A stretch of 64,000 bases of DNA from Theodoxus fluviatilis. Taxonomy: Eukaryota; Mollusca; Gastropoda; Cycloneritida; Neritidae. The stretch is from the NCBI GenBank assembly GCA_034096865.1, contig JAWQFJ010000498.1, forward strand, positions 89,501 to 153,500, written 5' to 3'. Positions 36,040-50,000 of the stretch are shown in pieces (the stretch's first letter is position 1; the number at the start of each line of letters is the position of its first letter). The position numbers and the translations under genes are program-made. The notes beneath the pieces were generated by a model, which saw only the letters and a list, made by a program, of their open reading frames with translations, was not told the DNA's origin and searched no databases.

Positions 36040-39000
36040 TAAAGTGTGTGTGCCTGTGTGTGGATGCGTGTGTGTGTGTGTGTGTGCCTGTGTGTGTGCG
36101 CATCTGTGTGTGTGGGTGCATAAGCACAAGAGAATATTTTGTCAAGTGCCTGAGTGGTTTGGAGAGTAATAGTGCATACAAAAAGTTCCTACACTCTTCT
36201 CCTATGGTGGATTCATCCATGAAATCATGTCTTTAATTCTAAAAAGGTGCCTTAGAATTTTTTATAATCCCTTGGGGGCAAGAGACAAGTGCTAGTTTAG
36301 TGTCTTCAAATCTAGCTACAAACAGAGCTGACTAAGGCTGCCCTAGCCAAGCTGCAAAGGAAATGCCTCGCTGATGGCAGCACTGATGCTCAGCACTGTA
36401 GATGTTTCATAGTTCCCGTTAGACCTCTCCAAACATTTGGTTTTTGACTCACATGCGAAGCAAAAGTGAGTCTATGTACTGAGCCGTGTCGTCCGTCCGT
36501 CCGGGCGTCCGTCCGGGCGTCCGTAAAAAACTTAAACGTTGGATTTTTCTCGGAGACTATTAAGTCTATCAACACCAAATGTGGCATGATGGTGTATGAT
36601 GACAAGGCCTCAAAAAACATACATAGTGACTTGACCTTGCTTCAAGGTCAAGGTCACAGGAGCCATAAATGTGGTCTCAAAAACAGTCATTTTTCACATT
36701 TTCCCAATTTTCTCCCACGTTATTGAGAATGGCGACCTTAGCTACAAGTGGTATATAGGTCAAAGCAAGCCCTATCTTTTGATACCAGTTTGGTTGACCT
36801 TGCTTCAAGGTCAAGGTCACAGGAGCTCTTCAAAGTTGGATTGTATACATATTTTGAAGTGACCTTGACCCTGAACTATGGAAGATAACTGTTTCAAACT
36901 TAATAATTATGTGGGGCACATGTTATACTTTCATCATGAGACACATTTGTTCACATGTCATCAAGGTCAAGGTCACTTTGACCCTTATGAAATGTGACCA
37001 AAATGGGGTAGTGAACCACTAAAAGTGACCATATCTCATGGTAGAAAGTGCCAATAAGCACCATTGTGCTTCCTATGTCTTGAATTAACAGCTTTGTGTT
37101 GCATGACCTTGGATGACCTTGACCTTGGGTCAAGGTCACATGTATTTTGGTAGGAAAAATGTGTAAAGCATTTCTTTGTGTATGATGTCATTGGTAGGTT
37201 TAGTTGTTTGACCTTGACCTTGAAGGTCACCTGAAGGTCAAGGTCAAATAAAGGTCAAGGTCAAGCATGTGAGTCGTATGGGCTTTGCCCTTCTTGTTCC
37301 TCATGGTTTTTATATGACCATAATTATCCCCTAAAAAGCCATTTGCCACTAGGGTTTGCCAGTGCTGGGACAGACTTGCACCTGTCTGTCTTCCCTGAGC
37401 CTCCCCTCCCACCCCCAACCCTCTCACTGTACATGTAGATGCTTTCACAAGAAGACTGTTTTTTTAATCATTCTGGGGTTAACTTTAGAGCGCCGCCGGC
37501 GCATTGATGCGCCACAGCGTACATTCCCCAGACGTCCGCCGGCGCATGAGTGCGCCGAGCGATAGTGACGTGCTTTGTTTACTTGCCTAACGCTGCCATC
37601 AAGTCATGCTGTTCTAAAAATATCACAGTCATGTGCAGGGATCACGTGGCAACAAGATCCGCCATTTTGGCGATTGAGATAACGTGGGGGAATTTTTTCA
37701 CGAAGTTGCGTCTTTCTCGTTTGTGAACGTAACTTTTTTCTTTGCCAGTATGGCGACTGACAAAGAAGTTGAAGCGCTTGTGGTGTTACATTTCGATTCT
37801 GACTCTCAGAATATGAATTCGAAGGCTTTACTGACATTGATGTGATGGGAGATGGAGGGATAGAGAGGCAAGCACGTGCTTCGACGGTGTGTTGTGTCTA
37901 AGATCGAGAGGAGCGAGAGCTTGATTCAGATGAAAATGACTCGGCTGACTTCTCTAGCGAAAGTAATTGTAAAATTTTTTGTTTTGTTTTACCCTAAAAC
38001 ATTTTCAGATGTATTTCCAAGTAATCAAAAGCTGTTGTATTCTTGAATAAATAGAGCAGTGTAGGAAAACGCAGTGCTTCGACCGATGTCAGTTGTGGTC
38101 TGTAGATCGAGACTGAGAGGAGCGGAAGCTTGATTCAGATGAAAATGACTCGGCTGACTTCCATACTGTAAGTAATTGTAGGATGTTTTGTTTTGTTTTA
38201 GTTTTACCCTAAAACATTTTCAGATGTATCTCCATTACTTGGAGACTCTATCTATGCACTTTTGCGTTTTCATCAAAAGCTGTTGTATTCTTGAATACAC
38301 AGACCTGCCAACCCACCATCATGCCAAAGAGTAGCATCCAGAGCTATTTGGAGTAGCATTGAAGAAATAGGCGTAGCCGAGGTTTGGGGGGGGGGGGGGG
38401 GGGGGGGGGGGATAAGGCTGTGAAGGCGGCACGATAAGCTGAACCGGCGGCATGAAGGGGGGGGGGGGGGGTGTTCTCCATCACGGTCAAAAGTTCAAGC
38501 ACGCGGGAAAAGCGTAGTTTTTACGGACGAGCGTAGCAGCGTAGCAAGCATGTCGAAAGCGTAGCATGCTACGCCTAAAGCGTAGCACTTGTCAGGTCTG
38601 AATACATAGAGCAGTGTAAGAAAACACAGTGAATTTGTTTGTTTTTTGTTGTTGTCTGTGTTCCAATATTTTTTTGCAGCTAAAAAAAACACATTCTATG
38701 GCATTTCATTAATTGCGCCATGTAGGCCATCCATTTTTCTACTCGCCCTCCCAAAATCTACTTCAAAGCTTGAATAGGTAATAAATGATGATTTTTAAAG
38801 TAAACATGGTGTTGAATTTGACCACACATAATAAAATGTGTGGCTCTGGGGTAAAGCAATGACGAAAATTGGCGGCGCTCGAAAGGTTAAAGTAGCAAGA
38901 AACATTCTGGAAAAGAGAGATCTGAAATCTGTTCTGTCAGTTTCAGTTTTTGTTAAGATGTGCACAAATGTCCCTTTAAGCTAGAATAAATCATGTGATT

Positions 39001-40943
39001 GGTAGCTGTAATCTCCTCTCTTGCAAATAATATGCTATGTTTTGTGAGCTGAATATCCTTGCTTCATTCAGTGTTAATAAATGTACATACAACCATCAAT
39101 AGAGATGTGCAAGACTTTTCCACATCCCCACCACTCCCTCCCTGCTGCAAATGTCAGACTGCCTGCCTCTGTCTGCTTGACAGCCTTCAGCACCACTGGT
39201 CCTAGGGAAAATGGCCAAGCCTGCCCCTACCTCCAACAGGGCACGCCGGCCCCGTAATGTGCGCAAGGGCCGTATGGCTGCAAGGCTGGATCAGAAACTT
39301 GCCATCAACTTCCAGCAGCAGCTTCAGGGATTCGAGGAACCTGAGCAGACGAAGCTGTCGCCTGATGTCAATATTGAAGTGATCGTCAGCAGTTTTATGG
39401 CGCCAGACAATTTCCACCTGCAGGTTGCCACGGCTGGCCCGGACGGCCTGGATGGGTGAGTGCCATCAAAGCTTGAATAGTTGATGCCAGGATGGTTGCC
39501 ATCCCAGTAGCTGCAAGTAGGCTTTGCTTTTCATGAGTGGAATTGGGATGGTCATAGTTCGTGTTCCACATTTGTTTGTTGTTTTCAAGAATAGTCTCCT
39601 CTTGCTCTTGTGACTAACCCCAGGAATCTTTGTGACTGAGAAATTTTGGCCAATTTCACCAGACTGATTCATGTGTGCTTTGTGAATTTCATTTTCCCAA
39701 CCACCCAAAAAGTATGACACATAGGTATGCATGCTTGTCTTTCATTGGGTCTGGGAAGAAATGTGCATTGTCTGAACCTCCATGGAGTGCCCACTGCATA
39801 AGCCACCCCCTATGGGTTGGGGGGAAATAGTAGACCCACAGCATCTCCTCACGGGATGCATAAGAGGCGCACAACTATGGAAATCAAAGCTAATGGCTTT
39901 ACATAGCCTCTAAAGGCTGACAGGCTGTAAATCTCCATTCATCATCTACTTGTGTCAGGCTTGCTGTCCAGTGTGCAGACCTGGGTACCCGTATGTATTT
40001 TGCGTATTAATACGTGAGAAAAAATGGAATACGAAAATTACGCATCCCTCTGAAAAAATGCGCTGAAAAACATGCAGCTTTTGCTTATTCGTAAATGCAG
40101 ACCTGCCAAATGCTACGCCTTAGGCATAGCATGCTACGCTTTCGACATGCTTGCTACGCTGCTATGCTTGTCCATAAAAACTACGCTTTTCCCGCGTGCT
40201 TGAACTTTTGACCGCTATGGAGAATCTCATCTCCCCCCCCCCCCCCCCCCCCCGCTTTCACGCCGCCAGTGCAGCTTATCGCGCCGCCTCCACAGCCTTA
40301 TCTCTCTTCCCCCCCCCCCCCCCCCCCCCCCCCCGCTTTCACGCCACTGGGTCAGCTTATCACGCCAACCTCACAGCTTTATCTCTCCCCACCCCCGCTA
40401 CGCCTATTCCTTCAATGCTACTCCAAATAGCTCTGGATGCTACTCTTTGGCATGATGGTGGGTTGGCAGGTCTGTAAATGTGCAATTTCGCGCGATACAA
40501 GTCCACGCCTGGCAAGCTTGGCCTGTATCCAGAACAGCGATTTATCTTTTTAACACTCGATTTATCCCCTAGCCCCGGGTTATCTGGATCGGTGAGATAA
40601 GGTACGCTCGTCAGAGGATCCTAGGTTGCGCTTTGCTATATATACTGGTTTCCAGCCAAGGGAGAGCGGAACAGACAGTTGGAATCGTCTGAGTTTACTT
40701 TAGAGATAAATCGGGGTTAAAATAACACGCCGTTCTGGATACGGGCCCTGTTTCCGTTAAAGTTTGAGTGGCACACACAGTCTGCGTCTGTGCGAGAACG
40801 CTCACGGTCACCATGAGTAGAGTAGAGTAGATTCTTCGGCTTGCTTAGGCGTCCAGGGCCTGTCGCTGATTCTCGTGGCTCTCTGGCTGAATTTTCATTG
40901 TTCTTATGGATACTGGTCTTTTGACCAGGCTTAGTCTAGACCT

Positions 40944-41021
<78 letters not shown>

Positions 41022-44000
41022 CTTTCTCTCTCTCTCCTCTCTCTCTGTCTCTCCTCTCTCTCTGTCTCTCTGTCTGTCTTTCCCTCTCTCTCACTCTCAC
41101 TCTCTCTCTCTTTCTCTCTCACCTTCCCTCTATGTGTGTGTGTGTGCATGTTTGTGCGTGTGTGTGTGTATGTGTGTGTGTGTGTATTGGTTGTTTTATC
41201 CAACATGCACTGTACTGAAAATCATAGGCTTGATTACTTCAAGTTCCTGGAGAATATATGGTAAGCAAATATTTTTGGAAGAGGTTCCGTAGCCGTGCTG
41301 TACGGCTACCGAAATTATTTTGTAGGTAGCCGTACGGCCTCGTACGGTTACCCAGGTGCATGTTTGGATATATCAATAACATAACTCCATCCCACGTTTG
41401 ACTCTCAACGGGTGGTCCCTACGCCCTCTCCAGGGCCCAACGCTGATGTGACAAAAAGTAACACGTCCGGGTTTAGGTGAAACAATGCCTTCTGTGTCCT
41501 TACCTCATCCAGGTCGCGAGATGAATGCGGAGAGTGACTGCTGGTTCCACAGGCCTAGGGCCAGTGACCACCGCACTTTTCGCAGTGTGATTGCTCCACA
41601 TTGTTCGTGTTTATTTATTCGGTTATCTGCAGCACGACGGCTGCCCTGTGCTCCCAGAACTCTTTGACAGAACCCTTTCTAGCGTTCCTTTTGCCTTTCG
41701 ACTGCTGCTCAAACTTTTGATTGTATGCGTTTCGGTAGCATCACCGTTTCTTCAGAGAAGATTAATTTGCGCAGTTGAATTGTGATTTTGATTGTTTAGC
41801 CGCTTGGATACGTTTGAATACTGTGTGTGTGATGCTCTAGTTGCGAACATAAACAGTGTAACAGTAACTACGGTGAAACTCCCCGGACAAGCAAAGTCAG
41901 TCAGGCGGGGTGGCGGGTGCGGCCTAGGCTGAGCGCTATCGACCATTATAAGGCAGATCAAGTGTGTGTGTGCTCAAGGGGGAGTTAACTCTTCACTTGC
42001 ATTGCCTCTTTGTATGCAAACCAAAAGCGGCATTGTTGAAATTGTCGGTCAGCGCAAAAAATACGCACAGTTTTAAAAAAAAATACGCATATCTGAACCT
42101 GTGAGTACGCAGAGGCAAAATTTGGGGTGCCCAGGTCTGAGTGTGGGTGAAGAGAGCTGGTCCATCTTGCAGGCTGATGAAGGACCTGCAGGCTGCCTGT
42201 GCCAAGGGAATGGGGCCAGCAGATGGGGAGAAGTGGCAGAAGGAAGACTTCTGCGCTGCAGAGGTGGACGGAATGTGGTACCGCTGCTGCATCACAGCTG
42301 TCACAGAAGAGGGGCTGTATGAGGTGAGTTGCCATCAACAGCAGTCAAAGCCATGTTGAATGAATGATTTGGTGCCAAACCTTTGGATGAGTCCTGGGAA
42401 GTTACGAAGGTGTATGGTCATGAGGGTATGTACATGTAGTGAGAAATTGTGGCAGATAATTTTGCAGCTGAGATTGATGCCGTGTGACAGTGTGTACTTC
42501 ATTTCAATTCCTTCTTGTTATGTCCTGTAGCCCTACACTCCACCTTTCCCACCATTCCCATGCTGCTCCTTGCTGGCCCTTTGAAGGTGTGGGCTAGCCC
42601 CTCAACTAGCCCCCCAGACCATTGTGTGACTGTCAAATTCGGAACAGAGTCAGAGGAAAATATGAGAGGGAGCTACTGGAGAGATAGCCGACAGCTTGGT
42701 AGTAGTGAGAATGACAGCAAAGAGTCAGAGGAAAATATGAGAGGGAGCTACTGGAGAGATAGCCGACAGCTTGGTAGTAGTGAGAATGACAGCAAAGAGT
42801 CAGAGGAAAATATGAGAGGGAGCTACTGGAGAGATAGCCGACAGCTTGGTAGTAGTGAGAATGACAGCAAAGAGTCAGAGGAAAATATGAGAGGGAGCTA
42901 CTGGAGAGATAGCCGACAGCTTGGTAGTAGTGAGAATGACAGCAAAGAGTCAGAGGAAAATATGAGAGGGAGCTACTGGAGAGATAGCCGACAGCTTGGT
43001 AGTAGTGAGAATGACAGCAAAGGCCAGAGAGAGGCAGCTTGAGACAAATGTTGACATACCAATCCATGCCATGAGTGCCATGCTTGATTGCAGGTACGCC
43101 TTGTGGACTACGGAGGACAGAGATCTGTCACAGAGGATGCCCTTTGCCCTCTGAACCCTGACCTCACCAAGCACCGACGCTTTGCCTTCCCCTGCAGCCT
43201 GTCAGGCATCACAGCCCCCGCACGCCTTCCCTCGGGCGACTGGCCCTCCACATCCAGAGATAGATTTCTTGCTATTATTGAAAAGAAACGCCTCTACATC
43301 AAGAGTGAGGTGAGTGGATGGAGTGTCTCTCTGAGTGGGGTTTGGGCAGTGTGTGAGGTGAGTCAATGTGTGTTTGTGAGTTGGTGTGTGCCTGTATCCA
43401 TGTGTGTGTGTGCGTGTGCCACTGTGTGTGTGTATGTAGGTGTGTGTGATTATGGGCCTGCCTACCTGTTTGTCTCCATTTTATCTGTTTTTGTCTTTCA
43501 GTGTGTCTCTCTGCATGCTTTCCTTGTATTTATGTGACTCCTACCAAGGAGCGAAACGGTCACTGAGCCCTGTACAGTGGCAACCGGGGGTGAAATTCCC
43601 CCGAAAGAGTTTCCTTAAATAAAAATATGACACAATTAAGGCTTTATTATTATTATCATTATTATTATTATTATTATTATTATTTCCATGTATCTAAATT
43701 ATGTGTCCCTGATTGGCAGTATGTTTCAGTTTGTGTGGGTGTTTGGATACGTGTGTGTGTGTGTGTGTGCGTGCATGCGTGTGTATGTATGTGTGTGTGT
43801 GCAGAGTCCTGCATTTGGACATATTCATTATGTAACAATGTTAATTTTAAAATTATTATTCATTTTGTTCATGTTGTTCATTTTGCACTTGTGCATTAAT
43901 TACCCTGAAATAAAACTCATGTGAGCAGTTGAAGTCCAGTGAACAGGAACACTGACAAACTGCAGATTGCATGCAGCATAGATATACACAAGCCATGCAT

Positions 44001-47000
44001 GCTCTAGTTGTCAAAACCTACACAGGTCTGGCCATGTCAATGCCTCATGCAGCATAGATATAGACAAGCCATGTCAATGCCTCATGCAGCATAGATATAG
44101 ACAAGCCATGCATGCTCTAGTTGTCAAAACCTACACAGGTCTGGCCATGTCAATGCCTCATGCAGCATAGATATAGACAAGCCATGCATGCTCTAGTTGT
44201 CAAAACCTACACAGGTCTGGCCATGTAATGCCTCATGCAGCATAGATATAGACAAGCCATGCATGCTCTAGTTGTCAAAACCTACACAGGTCTGGCTGTG
44301 TCAATGCATCATGCAGCATAGATATAGACAAGCCATGCATGCTGTAGTTGTCGAAACCTACACAGGTCTGGCCTTGTCAATGCATCATGCAGCATAGATA
44401 TAGACAAGCCATGCATGCTCTAGTTGTCAAAACCTACACAGGTCTGGCCATGTCAATGCCTCATGCAGCATAGATATAGACAAGCCATGCATGCTCTAGT
44501 TGTCGAAACCTACACAGGTCTGGCCTTGTCAATGCCTCGTGCAGCATAGATATAGACAAGCCATGCATGCTCTAGTTGTCAAAACCTACACAGGTCTGGC
44601 CATGTCAATGCCTCATGCAGCATAGATATAGACAAGCCATGCATGCGCTAGTTGTCAAAACCTACACAGGTCTGGCCATGGCAATGCCTCATGCAGCATA
44701 GATATAGACAAGCCATGCATGCTCTAGTTGTCAAAACCTACACAGGTCTGGCCGTGTCAATGCCTCATGCAGCATAGATATAGACAAGCCATGCATGCTG
44801 TAGTTGTCGAAACCTACACAGGTCTGGCCTTGTCAATGCATCATGCAGCATAGATATAGACAAGCCATGCATGCTCTAGTTGTCAAAACCTACACAGGTC
44901 TGGCCGTGTCAATGCCTCATGCAGCATAGATATAGACAAGCCATGCATGCTCTAGTTGTCAAAACCTACACAGGTCTGGCCTTGTCAATGCCTCATGCAG
45001 CATAGATATAGACAAGCCATGCATGCTCTAGTTGTCAAAACCTACACAGGTCTGGCCTTGTCAATGCCTCATGCAGCATAGATATAGACAAGCCATGCAT
45101 GCTCTAGTTGTCAAAACCTACACAGGTCTGGCCGTGTCAATGCCTCATGCAGCATAGATATAGACAAGCCATGCATGCTCTAGTTGTCAAAACCTACACA
45201 GGTCTGGCCTTGTCAATGCATCATGCAGCATAGATATAGACAAGCCATGCATGCTCTAGTTGTCAAAACCTACACAGGTCTGGCCATGTCAATGCCTCAT
45301 GCAGCATAGATATAGACAAGCCATGCATGCTCTAGTTGTCAAAACCTACACAGGTCTGGCTGTGTCAATGCCTCATGCAGCATAGATATAGACAAGCCAT
45401 GCATGCTCTAGTTGTCAAAACCTACACAGGTCTGGCTGTGTCAATGCCTCATGCAGCATAGATATAGACAAGCCATGCATGCTCTAGTTGTCAAAACCTA
45501 CACAGGTCTGGCTGAGTCAATGCCTCATGCAGCATAGATATAGACAAGCCATGCATGCTCTAGTTGTCAAAACCTACACAGGTCTGGCCGTGTCAATGCC
45601 TCATGCAGCATAGATATAGACAAGCCATGCATGCTCTAGTTGTCAAAACCTACACAGGTCTGGCCGTGTCAATGCCTCATGCAGCATAGATATAGACAAG
45701 CCATGCATGCTCTAGTTGTCAAAACCTACACAGGTCTGGCCGTGTCAATGCCTCATGCAGCATAGATATAGACAAGCCATGCATGCTCTAGTTGTCAAAA
45801 CCTACACAGGTCTGGCCATGTCAATGCCTCATGCAGCATAGATATAGACAAGCCATGCATGCTCTAGTTGTCAAAACCTACACAGGTCTGGCCATGTCAA
45901 TGCCTCATGCAGCATAGATATAGACAAGCCATGCATGCTCTAGTTGTCAAAACCTACACAGGTCTGGCCGTGTCAATGCCTCATGCAGCATAGATATAGA
46001 CAAGCCATGCATGCTCTAGTTGTCAAAACCTACACAGGTCTGGCCGTGTCAATGCCTCATGCAGCATAGATATAGACAAGCCATGCATGCTCTAGTTGTC
46101 GAAACCTACACAGGTCTGGCCGTGTCAATGCCTCATGCAGCATAGATATAGACAAGCCATGCATGCTCTAGTTGTCAAAACCTACACAGGTCTGGCCGTG
46201 TCAATGCCTCATGCAGCATAGATATAGACAAGCCATGCATGCTCTAGTTGTCAAAACCTACACAGGTCTGGCCATGTCAATGCCTCATGCAGCATAGATA
46301 TAGACAAGCCATGCATGCTCTAGTTGTCAAAACCTACACAGGTCTGGCCGTGTCAATGCCTCATGCAGCATAGATATAGACAAGCCATGCATGCTCTAGT
46401 TGTCAAAACCTACACAGGTCTGGCCATGTCAATGCCTCATGCAGCATAGATATAGACAAGCCATGCATGCTCTAGTTGTCAAAACCTACACAGGTCTGGC
46501 CATGTCAATGCCTCATGCAGCATAGATATAGACAAGCCATGCATGCTCTAGTTGTCAAAACCTACACAGGTCTGGCCATGTCAATGCCTCATGCAGCATA
46601 GATATAGACAAGCCATGCATGCTCTAGTTGTCAAAACCTACACAGGTCTGGCCGTGTCAATGCCTCATGCAGCATAGATATAGACAAGCCATGCATGCTC
46701 TAGTTGTCAAAACCTACACAGGTCTGGCCATGTCAATGCCTCATGCAGCATAGATATAGACAAGCCATGCATGCTCTAGTTGTCAAAACCTACACAGGTC
46801 TGGCCGTGTCAATGCCTCATGCAGCATAGATATAGACAAGCCATGCATGCTCTAGTTGTCAAAACCTACACAGGTCTGGCCATGTCAATGCCTCATGCAG
46901 CATAGATATAGACAAGCCATGCATGCTCTAGTTGTCAAAACCTACACAGGTCTGGCCGTGTCAATGCCTCATGCAGCATAGATATAGACAAGCCATGCAT

Positions 47001-50000
47001 GCTCTAGTTGTCAAAACCTACACAGGTCTGGCCATGTCAATGCCTCATGCAGCATAGATATAGACAAGCCATGCATGCTCTAGTTGTCAAAACCTACACA
47101 GGTCTGGCCGTGTCAATGCCTCATGCAGCATAGATATAGACAAGCCATGCATGCTCTAGTTGTCAAAACCTACACAGGTCTGGCCGTGTCAATGCCTCAT
47201 GCAGCATAGATATAGACAAGCCATGCATGCTCTAGTTGTCAAAACCTACACAGGTCTGGCCGTGTCAATGCCTCATGCAGCATAGATATAGACAAGCCAT
47301 GCATGCTCTAGTTGTCAAAACCTACACAGGTCTGGCCGTGTCAATGCATCATGCAGCATAGATATAGACAAGCCATGCATGCTCTAGTTGTCAAAACCTA
47401 CACAGGTCTGGCCGTGTCAATGCCTCATGCAGCATAGATATAGACAAGCCATGCATGCTCTAGTTGTCAAAACCTACACAGGTCTGGCCGTGTCAATGCA
47501 TCATGCAGCATAGATATAGACAAGCCATGCATGCTCTAGTTGTCAAAACCTACACAGGTCTGGCCGTGTCAAGGTGCATCATGGAGATTGCTCATGTGCA
47601 GTACGTATGTGCATCTTCCAGGTAGAAACAAAGGGTGAGGTTCATGATGTTTGATGATCTGCAGATGATGTGATGATGTTCCATGTGGATACTCTAATCC
47701 AGATATGGTCAAGAGTACAGAGGTGCTGAGTATTGGTGTGACACAAATATTTCAAAATAACATTTCTGATACAGTAATGATACACTCTTCATTTCCCATA
47801 AATATGATGCATCAGGTGATGTATAAACTGTACAGAAAAGAAAAACTGAATGTAATCTTTAGTTTAGTTGTATTTTAAGAAGACAGTTTGGAGTCTCATC
47901 TTAACTTGACACCACCACTCATTCAGAAAAAGAGCCACAAAAAATAAACTATTCAACACAAAAACTTTATTGCAGCTTCAACATCCAAGTATTAATTTTT
48001 GCTTCTAGGTCAAGAAGAAATTTAATAAAACCTTAGAGGTTAGCATTCGTCTTAACTCAACTTTACACATGTCACACTTTCTCTCACTGACAGCATTCAA
48101 TCTTTCGCGCAAAACATGAAAAACATCAAAGTTGAAGAAGATTTATTGAGCATCAAACACATGTGCAGAAACATCGATCTTTTGTCAACAACATGAAACA
48201 AGTTTGGATTGTGTGAGTTGATGGTGTGAGGAGAAAGAGGCTGTTTTGAGGTAGGGTAGTGAAATCGGTGTACTCAGCACCTGCGTACTCTTGACCATAT
48301 ACAAGAAACTTTGTTAAAAGTTTCCAGCTTTCATCTCTCAGCAGTCTGCTATCATCGCAAATGTTAGACTAATGTCCCCTGACATTCTGTATGCTGTGCA
48401 GATGCATCAGAACAAACAAAAGCATGATACATGGGTATAATGAAGTTCAACACACTGCAAGGTTGTCGCTGGATGCTATCCATAAATGAAAAAGACTACA
48501 GATTGTTTGCTCCTTACAGAGGAAAGAAGGGGATGAGTGTGTGGCTGTGTGCTTTGAACCGATGTGAAAGGCTACATATTGTTTGCTCTTTGCAGAGGAA
48601 GAAACGGTACTGTTTGCTGGAAATGGGTTTGGAAGGAAGGTAACAGGCGGTTTGCTCTTTACAGAGGGTAGGGGAGAATGGAATACCGACTCTATGCTCT
48701 AAACAGGGTGAAGAGGAGGATGGACGTGTACAGCTGGTAGACTTGTTGGTGGAGGAGGAAATTCCAGCCACAGCCCTTGAGCCTGTCACCAAGAAAATCT
48801 TCAGCCTTCGGCAGCGACTGCTGGACCTGGGCGTGGCCCTTCCCCTCAAGGCAGACCGCTCATCCCCAGGGCAGCTGCCACAGTATGTACAGGTCTACAT
48901 AACACAGGGAAAGAATGTTGCATCAAATGGGGTCTTTGATGATGGTTTGTGTGTGTGAGCATGTTAACTCTGGGAGCTTATCATTCATTTAGAAATGAAA
49001 GGTGTTGTGTGAGGAAGCGAGAGACGTTGAATAAAATGGAAGAGGTCATGGGATTTAGCTGTTTAAAAACAACTGAGGCTTGCAGAGACTCAGTCTTGAT
49101 GATGACATGCAGGGTGTGCGGGCATTGATGCCAGAAGGCCAAGTGTTGTTCAGGAGATGCAGAGGTTGAATGCATGGAGGTTTTCAGACTCTGAGTGGAC
49201 TCTTCCTTCCAAAATAATCTCAAACTAGTCCATGATACAAAAAGCCATGCAGAGAGAGAATCCTACTTAAAAAGAAGTGTTATTTTCCCATGCTACACAG
49301 CATAGCATCCCCGCCTGGCCAGGTTTTCCATACATTGTGTCTTATTGTGTGGATGCACCCTTAACCCTTTTCTGACTACTGTCGCCAAAAAAGGAATAGC
49401 ACCCACCTCCTGGGGTTGCCAAAACAAAACAGCCAAAATACGGGTGGTGTTAGCAAAATCATAACTGCTTCCTTATCACGGGCTCAATTATCATGAAACT
49501 TTGGGATCTGACACAGAACGTATGTACGCTCATCATCTTGTGTGTTTTTCCCATAGTTTCCATGGAAACTACAAGACAGCCATATTGCAAAGGGGAATAA
49601 TTACTGAAATTTTGTATATAATCCTGTTCACAGCTGATTTGTATAACATTCAGAGCCTTAAATAACTGTTTTTAACTCTAAAACACAAGTTTGACATATC
49701 TACAATACTTACAATGCAGTCAGTAGGAAATAGTTTATTCAAAATAATTTAGACAGCTTCATAAATGTAGGAGTGCAAAGGCATCGAATTTGCAACATTA
49801 CAGCACCAAGTAGGTAGTCCACATAACTAACTATAGCCTCTACATTTCTGGCTCAATCTTCTTGAAACTTTAGAATATAACAGGAAAATGGTTCATGCTT
49901 CTCATGCAAGTGTTTTTATCTTGGTTGCCATGGAAACCATGGGGCAGCCATATTGCAAAGGGGAATAATTACAGAAGAATTTGAAAAAAATGCAAATCAA

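Larger units (their letters stand above)
39976..42139. mobile_element. 2.2-kb transposon with CAGACCTGGG termini and 6-bp TSD
   Basis: Inverted ends CAGACCTGGGTACCC and CAGACCTGGGCACCC; TSD AGTGTG (39970-39975, 42140-42145). It contains the 377-bp MITE copy 3, a (CT)n/(TG)n block (40940-41190) and no clear transposase. Short frames around 41485-41785 have no recognised homology. Confidence 0.75.

Noticed and set aside
35338..36236. Cys/Val and His/Thr repeat proteins on both strands
   Set aside because: Translation of a TG-rich microsatellite; no start context or domain, and it lies in an intron.
41485..41785. Small frames inside the 2.2-kb CAGACCTGGG element
   Set aside because: 60-64 residues, overlapping in different frames, no recognised motif.
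42515..43042. 175-residue frame with five 25-residue repeats
   Set aside because: It lies within intron 11; exons 11 and 12 join cleanly across it into a Tudor barrel, and no start or splice signals connect it to the gene.
43970..47573. CRISPR-like array
   Set aside because: Units are contiguous and near identical with no unique spacers, and the context is an animal intron.
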